Shown here: piece after piece, positions 45,896 to 55,759 of the stretch | How the letters are laid out: each line of letters opens with the position of its first letter | Position numbering within the stretch: position 1 is the stretch's first letter | Assembly: GCA_963920525.1 (NCBI GenBank) | Contig: OY986437.1 | Span: forward strand, 111,964,715 to 112,028,714 | Source: Dichetophora obliterata | Taxonomy: Eukaryota; Arthropoda; Insecta; Diptera; Sciomyzidae | Direction: 5' to 3' | DNA: 64,000 nt | The notes under the pieces: model-generated | Databases searched by the model: none | Told to the model about the DNA's origin: nothing | Seen by the model: only the letters and a program-made list of their open reading frames with translations | Position numbers and translations under genes: made by a program

Positions 45896-46700
45896 AAGAA
45901 TTACGTCAGTACACAAAATCTTCGTTTCTGGGGCACTGAAAATCTGCGTGTGGTGCACATCAACTCAAAGTCACTGTGTGGAGTCGCGTTCACGCGTCAG
46001 GAGTGATTGAGCCGTATTTAAAAAAAAATACTGTACAACACGCACAGCACGAGCCACAATAGATATTGTGAAGGAAGCGTTTCCTGATCGCGTAATTTCC
46101 CGTTTTGGCAATTAAGCATAACCAGCCAGATTACCAGTTTTAACCATCCCAGACTTCTTCCTTTACACACAGTCTTCTCCACCTTCAATATTTGATTGCA
46201 TTCGAACAGTCAAATTGCATTTCATGATATCCATATTTCATGCTATAAAATTTAGGTGGGCACTTCATCTCATGAAATATCTTTTTCAAAATTGTTTGTT
46301 ATAATTTATTAAATTAATAATTTCTTTCATTTGCCATTTCATTTTATGTTTTTCACTCGTTTAATGCTTTTGTAATATTTTTTGCTTGAAAAGTTCTTAA
46401 AGATGCACACACTAACATAGTTTACTGAAAAGTGACAGCTCATCTCATAAAATATACCTCAAGAAATATTTCAAGAGATAAATTTCATGATATGAACAAT
46501 TTCATGATTTGAGTGGTCTACACTTGAGATATATATCATTAAATTTAATTTGACAGTTCGCATGCAATCAAATATTGTAAGTGGATACACTGTGTTAAGG
46601 CTACTTGAAGTCGCGAGTTTATGCCAATAAGCTTCAAGCAATCGCAGACCTTAAGGAGAATATTCGACAGGAATGCAAACAGTCATGGAAAATTCGATGA
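45896..46700 (+). pseudogene. Mariner-type transposase, C-terminal relic, interrupted
   Basis: The plus strand reads 'YVSTQNLRFWGTENLRVVH', then after a shift 'TVWSRVHASGVIEPY', a deletion that removes the second catalytic Asp region, 'ARATIDIVKEAFPDRVISRF' and 'PARLPVLTIPDFFL'. A 429-bp element interrupts at 46166. After it comes 'GYLKSRVYANKLQAIADLKE', 'NIRQECKQSWKIR'. Gene order and the DLTP-DFFL-GYLKS signature match the DD41D family. Stops, shifts and a large deletion make it dead. Confidence 0.75.
46166..46594. mobile_element. Small non-autonomous element with TTA duplication (PIF/Harbinger-like MITE)
   Basis: The inverted ends are about 50 bp: CACACAGTCTTCTCCACCTT and the complement of CACAGTGTATCCACTTACAA, both continuing into 'CAATATTTGATTGCAT-CGAAC-GTCAAATT'. 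TTA is duplicated at 46163-46165 and 46595-46597. Removing the element joins the mariner relic ('DFFL' to 'GYLKS'). Non-coding. A 3-bp TWA duplication is the family habit of PIF/Harbinger elements; the assignment rests on that only. Confidence 0.75.
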
Positions 46701-47489
46701 AACAGCAGCTCTTTTACGGATATCCTTTTACAGTGAACAGACAAAATTGTAAATATCTAAATAAATATTTTTTTTATATATATATAAAACACTCAAAAAA
46801 AATTTTTTTATTTAGTAAAAAAGTTATTCAAAATCAAAATTGTATAATTAACTTTGCGCCACTTTGTTTATACTTGTAGTATAATGATGGGTGCTCAAAA
46901 TTTTCTTATGGCAGTGCAAACACTAATACACAGAGACTTTGGTATTATAAAAAAAATCAATTCAATATATACACCGAAAAAATTAAAAAAAGGATGTGTG
47001 TTTCAGACTAATGCGTCTTATCTTAGAATATGCTTAAATTTTATGGTGTCCACGATACAGTTGCTACCTTGACGAAATTGAATCAGTTCAGAAAAAACTT
47101 CTTCTGTTCTGCCTTAGCAAATTTTTATCGTATAATTAATTTTTATCTACCACCTTATGAATATCAATAACAGGTCTTAAATATTCCAACTTTAAAAAAT
47201 CGAAGAACTATGTTTAATGTTAGTTGGATTTTTAAGCTTATACAGGGATATGTACAGTGTTCATTTATTGTAATTTATTGAATTTACACTTCTTCCTAGA
47301 AGATCTATTGAGTTACTATACATGAACTTTTGCAGAACAAATTACTCTCAATATGAACTGCTAGAAGTGCTTGAGGTGCTTTTAATTTTGTTTCAGATGT
47401 TATTTCTTTAAAGGAATATATGTACTCAATTAAACTTAAGATTCCAGATTATATCCAGTTATATAAAGAATACTTTATATTTTCCTGAC
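46701..47489. other. AT-rich DNA, no gene
   Basis: The frames 46673-46879 and 46854-47072 are low-complexity and unsupported. Confidence 0.5.
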
Positions 47490-49110
47490 ACTGTTTAGCA
47501 ATGCATCATACTATCAAGCTGTAGAAGTGAAACCCTCAGAAAACTGTCGAAATTTTTAGTAAAACGACTTTTCATATGACATCGTAGTCTAAAAATGAGT
47601 AAAAATCGACTTGAAAAATCAATATATTCTACTTTCAATGCAAATATGTCCTCTGTTTTTAAATAAATTTCATTTAAATATTTTTTGTTCAAAAGTCCAA
47701 TCAAATGAATTAACAAAAATTGTTTCAACTGTGTCGTTTGGTCAATGTATTTATTTTAAAACGTTTTTATTAGCTTCACTTCATGTCTGTCCCGTACAAA
47801 TCTTGGAATCCATTTTTAACAAACTTCCCAATGAGCTAGAGTTTGAAACTTCAAATGTACCTGAGAACTGGATGAAAACACAATAAAAACTTATTTTCTT
47901 GTCTCTACATTTATTTGTTGGCTAAACTTCAAAATTATTGAATACTTACATACTTACGTTTATTAAAAATCAAACAAAATACTAAAAAGCTCATTGACAT
48001 TCTTAAATTTAAAAAATTCACAACTGAAGTGAATTTATTACCTCATTTAGAAAAAGTTTTGGTGTGAGTTCTGTAGCTCATAGCGTAAAGCGATGGATTT
48101 ATAATCACAAGGTAGTGAGTTTGAGCCTCAATAATGTGAATGGATTTTTTGTTTTTTTTTTTTATGAAACATATTCAAATATTGAAAAATTCACCACTGA
48201 GTGTTAAAAAAAATTGTATAAAAGAAGTTTAAATAAAATTGTCAATTTATTTAAAACCAACACTTTTCTTAGGTTTAAGCAATTATATCCCTATAGTTGA
48301 GAGTTTATTATGTGGGTGAGAAACACCCAGAGATAGTTGTGCCGCAACTCAGCAATAGATAAGCATACCTGGATTAAGAAAGCACTTGCTATCTAACATA
48401 TTAAAATTTTTAATTACCAACGAATAATTTCTCAATAATTCATCATAGATAGGCATAGATAGGAACATTTTTAACAAAAAAGCTCGTCAGCCATGATAAC
48501 TTCGATAACATTCAAAATTTAAGAATTCTGAAATCCAAATAGAACTTACTGAACTGAGCACTATAGATGCCTGCAAATTTGAATCACCATCCATGCAAGG
48601 ACTTCTGTCCTGACAGTCAAGGGACCTGGGTTAAGAAATCATTTGTTCACTAACGTACTTCAACTGCAAATAACACTCCCTACTATTCTCTATAGCATGT
48701 GCCTCACTTTTTATCAAAAACTTGACTCAAAAGTATCTTCTGTGGTAAAAAATTGCATTTCTGAATCCCTTTCATATGACATAATATTCAGTTGCAAAAA
48801 ATCTTCTAGTTTTACGCAAAAGTTGTTAAACTTTTTTTGTCATCCAAACATCAAAGGCCACCTACATATGATGTTTTTGGCCAAAGTAATTTTTTGCACA
48901 AAGTTGTTTGTATATTTTTACAAAATAGTCAAATCTCAAAAATAATTTCTATGAAAAAATTACTTTACAATCAAAAGTTACAGCAAAAAATTTATTTTTT
49001 CATACCATCGACTATCTTTGTTTTATTTATTAGTAGAACTAACTTTCTGTATGTTTGTTTATTTGTTGGACCTTAATACAAATCTAAATGGGTGGTCGGA
49101 TTTTAATTAA
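47490..49110 (-). repeat. Anonymous interspersed repeat, minus-strand copy
   Basis: On the minus strand it ends 'TTTAGATTTGTATTAAGGTC' and 'CAACAAATAAACAAACATAC', the same tail style as 23265-23310. It has the 'TAACTTTTGATTGTAAAGTA', 'TTTTTGAGATTTGACTATTT' blocks seen at 22500-22580 and the 'LLNKKYLNEIY'-coding segment seen at 17932. The short frames on either strand (47495-47728, 47611-47886, 48643-48945, 48837-49076) are not coherent as one protein. Other sequence (48160-48640) seems inserted in it. Confidence 0.55.
48066..48142 (+). other. tRNA-like segment (possible SINE head or tRNA relic)
   Basis: 'TGTAGCTCATAGCGTAAAGC' resembles a tRNA D-arm/A-box, 'TTTATAA' an anticodon loop (triplet TAT), and 'GAGTTTGAGCCTC' a T-arm/B-box. 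The anticodon stem pairs poorly and the acceptor stem is absent, so this is not a working tRNA by eye. Confidence 0.4.
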
Positions 49111-49740
49111 TTTTAGTACACAAATTGTGTGCATCCTAAACTAGATATAGGCATACTTTGTTTTGACTAAGCATCTTTTGCTCCTTTTCAACGAACGTAA
49201 ATTTTGTGATTGAAATATTAATACTATAGGCATTTTAAAAAATGTTTTGACCCCAAAAACATTCACATATCTTCAACATTTTTAGTACCTTCAACATTTC
49301 ATACATTCCTTTTTGATGTTTTTTCTTCTTCTAAAAAAATCACAACATTTGACAAGTTTTGGCGAAATTTTGTACAAACTTGATTAAAGTTATTTCATGT
49401 TTTTATTTCAATTGTTATTTATTAATATCATGCCATATCTACTGGATATTCACAATTTTTTTTTAATTCTTCTAAAGAATTTTAAGTTTGATTACATTAC
49501 GAAAGGATACCTAATTCTTCATTATTTCTTCATAAAAAACATGCAATAACAATAGAGTTCAGCTACTACAGCTTTTTCACACCTTCTCCGCAATAGATCA
49601 TCTTAAGAACCAGCCCAAATAACATTAAAAATATCTCTACGATATCGATAAGAGTGGTCCAAAGCAATCTTAAGTGAGAAAAATCTACCCACCATAATAT
49701 GGGTTGGGCTCAGGGATAACACAAGACATAACAACAAACC
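49111..49740. other. AT-rich DNA, flank or 3' UTR of the LINE
   Basis: No frame. The exact 3' end of the minus-strand LINE could not be fixed; no clear poly(A) tail was seen. Confidence 0.4.
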
Positions 49741-49760
49741 ATGCATTTACATAGATCTAA

Positions 49761-50913
49761 TCATACATTAGTTTTTAATCTACTTTTGAGTTGACCTTTC
49801 GATAAGTTGACATCAAAAAAGCTACAATTGTTAACAAAGGTACTCATGCGATATAAACGAGCAGTAGCCATATAATTTATGCTACTAAAAGGTAAGTAAA
49901 TTAAATTTTTAGCATTTTTACTGATTCTACGGTTAGTGTTAAAATTTATAAGAGTTAGGAGTTCTGGTGAATCGAATACACCAGTTATGAGTTGGTGTAA
50001 ATAGACAATATCTGCAGACTTCCTTCTCTCATTCAAAGATTGCATTTTTATATATTATTTAGCAAACCTTATAGCAAGCCGAACAAAACGTTTTTGGATT
50101 CTCTCTATTCGTTCAACATGTACATTGTAACTTGGGGACCAAACTTGACTTGCATACTTTAAGTGAGGTCGCACAATTGCATAATACAGCGTTGTAGTTG
50201 TGATCATACTATTAAATTCTTTGGCCCAGCGTTTTATATACCCGTGCATAGAAGATGCTTTTTTACAAATGTAATCTATATGAGCGTTAAACGATAGCTT
50301 AGAATCCATGCATATACCAAGATCTCTGACAGCATCTACACGACTTAAAGCAGTATCTTTTATCTTATAATCAAAAATTAAATTATTCCTTTTTCGCGAA
50401 AAAGTATTTATCTGGATTTAGAAACATATTATTTTTAGAACACCAAACTTCAAAGAATTTCAATTCAGACTGGAGTACATCTGAATTGTCTTTAGCATCT
50501 ACTGTATATATCTGTATATTTTCATATCATATGCATAGATAAGTAGATGAGAGTGTTTGATGATGTGGGTTGCATCATAAATGGCTTAAATAAACAGAAG
50601 TGGACCAAGGTGGCTACCTTGAGGAACATCTGATTCAGCAATAAATTCAGCAGACAATACGCCTCGAAATCGTAGTTGATAAGATCGCTCTGTCAGGTAC
50701 GATTAAATCCAGCTTACAAAAAATTGTGGAAAACCCATTAACTTTAGTTTAAATAGAATTAAGTTGTGTGGCAGTTTATCAAATGCTTTACTAAAATCAG
50801 TGTAAATACCGTCAACCTGGTTACCTGAATAAAATGAATTTAAGCAAAACGTTGTAAAATCGAGGAGATTAGACACAGTGGATCTGCCAGTAACAAGTCC
50901 ATGCTGACGAGTT
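49761..50913 (-). pseudogene. LINE RT second half and C-terminus, decayed
   Basis: On the minus strand: 'RQHGLVTGRSTVSNLLDFTT', 'GIYTDFSKAFDKLPHNLIL' (RT aspartate motif), 'ESDVPQGSHLGPLLF', then a degraded catalytic site ('YAYDMK' in place of F/YADD) near 50520. It continues in shifted frames with 'MDSKLSFNAHIDYICKKA', 'YYAIVRPHLKYASQVWSP' and 'IQKRFVRLAIRFA' (50055-50309) and the C-terminal 'ADIVYLHQLITGVFDSPELL' (49761-50045). Frameshifts and loss of the catalytic motif make it inactive. Confidence 0.8.
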
Positions 50914-51139
50914 GTTATGAGTAGTGTCCGACCTTTTTGGCAGTTTCGGCTAGTTTCGGTTATTCAGCCATATTGAAGCATATTGAACTTTTGATAAACA
51001 TTTCAAGAATAGCGACAACTATAATTTTGAATTTTTTTTTTTGCAGATTATATTTATTTTTGCCTCCTTACTCCAAGTCTGAAAAAAATGCAAATCCAAA
51101 GTTGGAAAAAATAGTCTACAAATCTTGCTATTTTTCTAA

Positions 51140-51710
51140 ATTTTTCAACAAAACTACACTCTATGGGTATCATAAATTTTTCAACAAAACTACACTCTAT
51201 GGGTATCATAAAAAAGGTAATTAAAGTACCTATTTAACAAGGTATCTATTCAAGTATGAAAATCCATGCCTAACTTTTAAAGATATACACATTTTTAGTG
51301 TCGTGCTTTCGTAAAAGGGAAGCCACTAGTTGACAAATCCAGACAAATTGTAAATATAATTCTGTGGTCAAAAGCACTAAGCGCTTAAGTCGACTTAAGA
51401 CAAAACTGAGTTATTGATGTAGATGTGTTTCAAGCATATAGCTTTATAAGCACACAAAATCTGGAGCTTCTAGCATGACCCTAGCCAAAGTTATGACACA
51501 AAAACAAAAGACTCTTTCATACAATTCATATGGCGATTGAAAACTTTAACACGAGATTACTCGAAACAGCAATTTTTGACTTAAGCGCTTAGTGCTTTTG
51601 ACCACAGAATTATAGGTATATCTTAAAAACTCATAAATGAATTTTCATGTTTGATACATACCTCGTTGAATAGGTACTCGCATTACCTTTCTTTTGATAC
51701 CCATAACGCG
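51140..51710. repeat. Foldback repeat inside the hAT-like element
   Basis: The right part (51570-51710) is the complement of the left (51165-51405): 'TGGTCAAAAGCACTAAGCGC' at 51363 against its complement at 51585, and 'GGGTATCATAAAAAAGGTAA' against the complement near 51690. At the left edge a 37-bp segment ('TTTTCAACAAAACTACACTC...') is duplicated in tandem (51140-51212). No coding. Possibly a separate insertion. Confidence 0.75.
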
Positions 51711-52044
51711 GAACACTAAAAAAAACGGAAAGATTTGTAGCCCATTTTGCAACTTTGGAGGCCTTTAACTTCTAAGCCAATTGCCAGCGGCCTGAAATTT
51801 GTATTTGGATTTAGGAGGCTAAAATCCGTATAATCCAACCAAAACATATTAAAAAAGAAAGCTGTTGCTATTCTTGACTTATACCAAAATTTCTTGCATC
51901 AGTCATTTAATTCAAATATACAAGTTTGGTTTAATAAAATAATATTTACAACGCATTGTACTAAACAAAAATTATGAATTCGTTTATAATTTGATTTATT
52001 GTGTTAATGCAAAACATTTTGGTTAATTTTAGGCGTTCGATACT

Positions 52045-54230
52045 ATTATTTTCGATATTATCATCTCAGTATCTGTGCTAGCACAGCCCTCCTTCTCAGG
52101 CCACAATTATATTAGCTTTAGTATAAGCTTTAATTACACTCCAGCTCAAAAAATCTTTAGAAACCCCAGAAACACTAACTGGAACCGCTTCAGAAGCATC
52201 ATTGAGATCAAATTACCAGTTCCCAAACAAATTAATACAGAAGAGAGCATTGAAAGACCCCTGAAGATTCTCTCGGCCCATCTTCTCAAGGCCTATCATG
52301 CCTCCGCGTAAGCCCACGCGAACAAAGTGTAAGATCAGACCACCATGGTGAAGTCCGGATCTTACAGAGCAAAGACGCGACCTAAAAGATTTCTTCAAAC
52401 TAGCTAAAATAGCTGACCAATAGCGTTTCTAGACATCTCAAGTGCATTCAACAATGTATCAACCACCGCAATCCTTAGTGAATTGCGTGCAATAGAGGCA
52501 ACACCAGCAATAAACCTATGGTTAGACAAGTTGCCAAGCTGCAGAAAGGTGCGTGCTGAGTGGGGCACTAAATCCATGGTAAGGGAAGCTCGCAGTGGGA
52601 CACCCCAGGGTGGGGTCCTCTCGCCACTGCTATGAAATCTTGTAGTTAATGAACTACTCGAAAAGTTCGCAGGTAGAGCTCCGAGGATAACTGCCTATGC
52701 AGACGACATAAGCATAATTATAGTAGGGAAATGTCTATCAACAGTAAGCTCCATAATGGAGAGCACACTCAAAGATGTCCTTAGATGGTCAAATTCAGTC
52801 GGTCTTAGTATTAACGCAGAGAAAACGGATCTGGTTCTGTTCACGAAAAGGCACAAGATAACAGTGGATACAACGGAAATTGAACGATATACGTCTCATA
52901 CCGAAGACTCACACAAAATATCTAGTAGTCGTCCTGGACAGCAAGCTGTCATGGAAAATCAACGTAGAAGAAAGGGTGAAGAAATCCAACATTGCGCTAT
53001 ACACATCCAAGAAGATGCTAGGCAGTACCTGGGGTCTCTCACCCTTTCTGATGCACTGGATCTATGTAACGGTAGTGCGTCCTGTTCTACTCTATGGGAT
53101 TATTGTGTGGTGGCCGGCTGTGAACAAATCAACATTCCTCAGACACTTGGAGAAAACTCAGCTGCAGGCAGCGCTATGCATCACGGGGGCACTGAAGTCA
53201 ACTCCAACTAAAGCTCTTGAAACCATTCTAAGTATGGGCCCCCTGGACATACACGCAAAACTAATAGCCGGAAAAACGTCACAAGGACTTACGGCGGCAG
53301 GCAGCATGCACATGCAAAATTTTGAACATTGTACAATCGGAAAGGATCTAACTAGTAGCACGGACTACATGGTGCCTTGCACGATAGTCAATTCCAAAGC
53401 ACGAACTCTTCTGGGACCAAATGACTGGTGCAAAGGTATAGAACATGCACAACAGGCGGTCAACATATTTACAGACGGCTCCAAAATGCCTACGGGGGAA
53501 GGTGCAGCTGTGTATTGCGCAGAGCCTAATATAAGGCAGCCATATAAACTGCTGAACCATAGCAGTATCTTCCAGGTGGAAATATTTGCCATAAGAAAGG
53601 CTGCTGAGATAGCCCTCAGCATGGACACACAACACTCTTACATCAACATTTTCGTTGACAGTCAAGCGGCGATCAAATCCATGCGCTCCGCTAGCATCAA
53701 GTCCAAAAGTGTCTGGCTGGCAGAGATGCACTTAATGCACTATGCGCTTCGAAGAGAGTGCGCATCTACTGGGTCCCTAGCCACCAGGGCATTGAGGGAA
53801 ACGAGATGGTAGATGGTTTAGCAAAGGAAGGCGCCGGGCTGGAATCAGAACGCGCAAAACATGTACTTACTCCGCTACAAGAGTTGTACAGGAACCTCGA
53901 AAGAAGAGTCACACAAGCAGTGAATCGTAGATGGAGAGATACGACATTGCATGACGGCAGCCCACGCGAGGAAGCTTGGCATCACCACGGATGACAACTG
54001 CAGGAAGTGCAAGGAACCGGGCACAGTGGACACCCTGGAGCACCTACTATGCACATGCCCCGCCTTACTTAGATCGAGACTAAAATACCTAGGCTCATTG
54101 ATAAATAAATAAACACAAAGGTTCCTTTTGTTCACTACCGGTACCACTAAGGACGTGAATTGGTCTATGTGAGGCTTCACGAAGGCATCCGGTCTAACCT
54201 AACTTAACCTAAGCCAAAAATTGATAAGTA
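52045..54230 (+). mobile_element. LOA/I-type LINE with RNase H, 5' truncated and internally deleted
   Basis: Plus-strand LINE nested in the hAT-like element. Order: end of endonuclease, RT second half, C-terminal RNase H, zinc-knuckle-like tail, and a 3' end with 'CTAACCTAACTTAACCTAA' at about 54193. An RNase H domain after the RT separates it from the CR1/Jockey-type LINEs elsewhere in the window and points to the I superfamily, perhaps LOA. GC content is above that of its surroundings. Confidence 0.82.
52060..54110 (+). pseudogene. LOA/I-type LINE ORF2 relic (EN end, RT, RNase H)
   Basis: 52075-52311 encodes the endonuclease end ('SFSGHNYISFSI', 'NWNRFRSIIEIKLPVPKQIN'). At about 52420 it jumps to 'FLDISSAFNNVST', so the first part of the RT (about 250 residues by family norm) is deleted. 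Then come 'GTPQGGVLSPLL', the catalytic 'AYADDIS' at about 52695, 'WSNSVGLSINAEKTDLVLF', a shift, and 52880-53812 with 'LDSKLSWKINVEERVKK'. The RNase H follows with 'IFTDGSK' (about 53467), 'FQVEIFAI' (Glu) and 'IFVDSQAAI' (Asp). The last RNase H motif, 'VPSHQGIEGNEMVDGLA', is in the next frame (from 53758). At least three frame changes and the deletion make it dead. The cysteine-rich tail near 53990-54060 is also out of frame. Confidence 0.85.
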
Positions 54231-54642
54231 AACTTCCGAATGAATTCTGTGTGTGTGTGGAATAAAGAAAAAGAAAACGAAATACATATTTCTATTTTTA
54301 TAATACTAAACCTTTAAGAAAAACAGGAATACTTTGCTTTGTAGTTCTAAAAAAATGAACATTGTAGGTGCATACTCTTTTGAGTGTGTACTAAAAAATA
54401 CAATAAAAACTGTTCTCATTTATTTTCAATTATTTTCAATTTTCTCATTTATTTTCAATTGATTATTATTGAAACTTCAATATTCAAATAATACTTCTTT
54501 TATACTAATAGTACTTTTGTTTTCTTTTAATAAAAACAATCATTTGCAAAACTTAAATTTTCATATTAATAACCAGTTTCGGTTTCGGCCGAATATTATT
54601 AAATGGCCGAATATTCGGTTTCGGTCGGACACTAGTTATGAC

Positions 54643-55346
54643 CTTCCCAAAGTGAATTTTCACACGATCATGCAGAAGTTGCTCAAAAAGTTTTGGAATC
54701 GACGAGAGTTTCGTGATACGCCTGTAGTTGTTTATATCATTCTTACAACCTTTTTTAAAAATAGGACTTAAAAAAGTTTTTTTCCAAAAAAGTGGAAAAA
54801 TACTTTCGCTAATTGATTTATTGAATAACATGGACAGTGGTTGACTTAGAACGGAACCGCATCGTGTTAACACTGTGGCAGGAATTCCGTCAGGTCCAGC
54901 ATTAAAATCCTCATCGAGCAATCCAATATACTTTAAAATATCCTCTGAATTAAAGGATATAGAATCCAACGAAACAATGGGTGTAGAGTTCATATATTCA
55001 AAGTACTCTTCATCAGGATTAAAAGAGTCTGAACAAAATGACTCTTCGAAGAAATTGGAAAATAGACCACAAATTACTACGGGATCGTCAGTAAATCCGT
55101 CAGAGGCTTTAAATGATGAAGGGAATCCATCAGATTTTTTTTTTGTGTTTATGAAACCCCAGAATTTTTCGGATCAGACAATATTCTCAGCTTAATACTG
55201 TCTAAATAATTTTGATTTAAGGTAGCTGAGCCATTTTCAAAATCCAGAAACAAACGCTTGTAGATTTCTAGGTCATTCAAGTCTTAGCTACAGTCATATT
55301 TTTTCCACCCCCTCATCCTGCTGTTGTGAAGAATCTTTAACCCCTT
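54643..55346 (-). pseudogene. LINE linker and RT first half, partly open
   Basis: On the minus strand the linker ('KFWGFINTKKKSDGFPSSFK', 'FTDDPVVICGLFSNFFEES') runs into 'EDFNAGPDGIPATVLTRCG', 'ESIFPLFWKKTFLSPIFKKG' and 'NNYRRITKLSSIPKLFEQLL', the first RT blocks. The frame is open from about 55190 to the hAT-like junction. Upstream, next to the BEL element, stops appear. Confidence 0.82.
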
Positions 55347-55702
55347 TGTTACCGCCGTCAAAATAATGTAACACTTAACAATTTTTCATACTCCTTTTAT
55401 ATATACCATGTATACTCTTTTTTTATTGCATTGTAACGGTTTCGCTTTGCACATACATACATATGTTGTTAAATTTTAAGTAACGAGCATACATTTTTGG
55501 TCAATTTACATAGCAAAGTAAATACAAGTGGCAGTTCAGTTTCATAGACGCGGTGTAAAACATTAAATTTTTAAAGCGCTCTCGCTAACTTAAAATATTC
55601 TTTATTATAATAAAATTGAATGAACTATTAAATAAATGGATCTTTGTTAAACTAAAGAGTGCTAAAAAAAGTGTTTTAAATTTTCAAGTTGCAGACGCAA
55701 CA
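55347..55702 (+). repeat. BEL/Pao left LTR
   Basis: 356 bp, TGTTACC...CAACA. Contains a polyadenylation signal AATAAA at 55631. Promoter elements are not obvious by eye. Confidence 0.96.
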
Positions 55703-55759
55703 TTTCTTTAAAAATTTAATTTGATATAAAAAAGCATTGATTGTGAAAAATACGGTATT

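Larger units (their letters stand above)
50922..54634. mobile_element. hAT-like transposon carrying a nested LINE and foldback repeat
   Basis: The ends are TAGTGTCCGACC and GGTCGGACACTA. The flanks are GTTATGAG (50914-50921) and GTTATGAC (54635-54642), an 8-bp duplication with one difference; the LINE frame shows GTTATGAC is the original. 8-bp duplications with YARNG-like ends point to hAT. Inner end sequence is rich in 'TTTCGGTTTCGGCC' words. No hAT transposase is visible; most of the length is the foldback repeat (about 51140-51710) and the plus-strand LINE (about 52045-54230), so the hAT itself is short and non-autonomous. A truncated relative ends at 28620. Confidence 0.85.
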
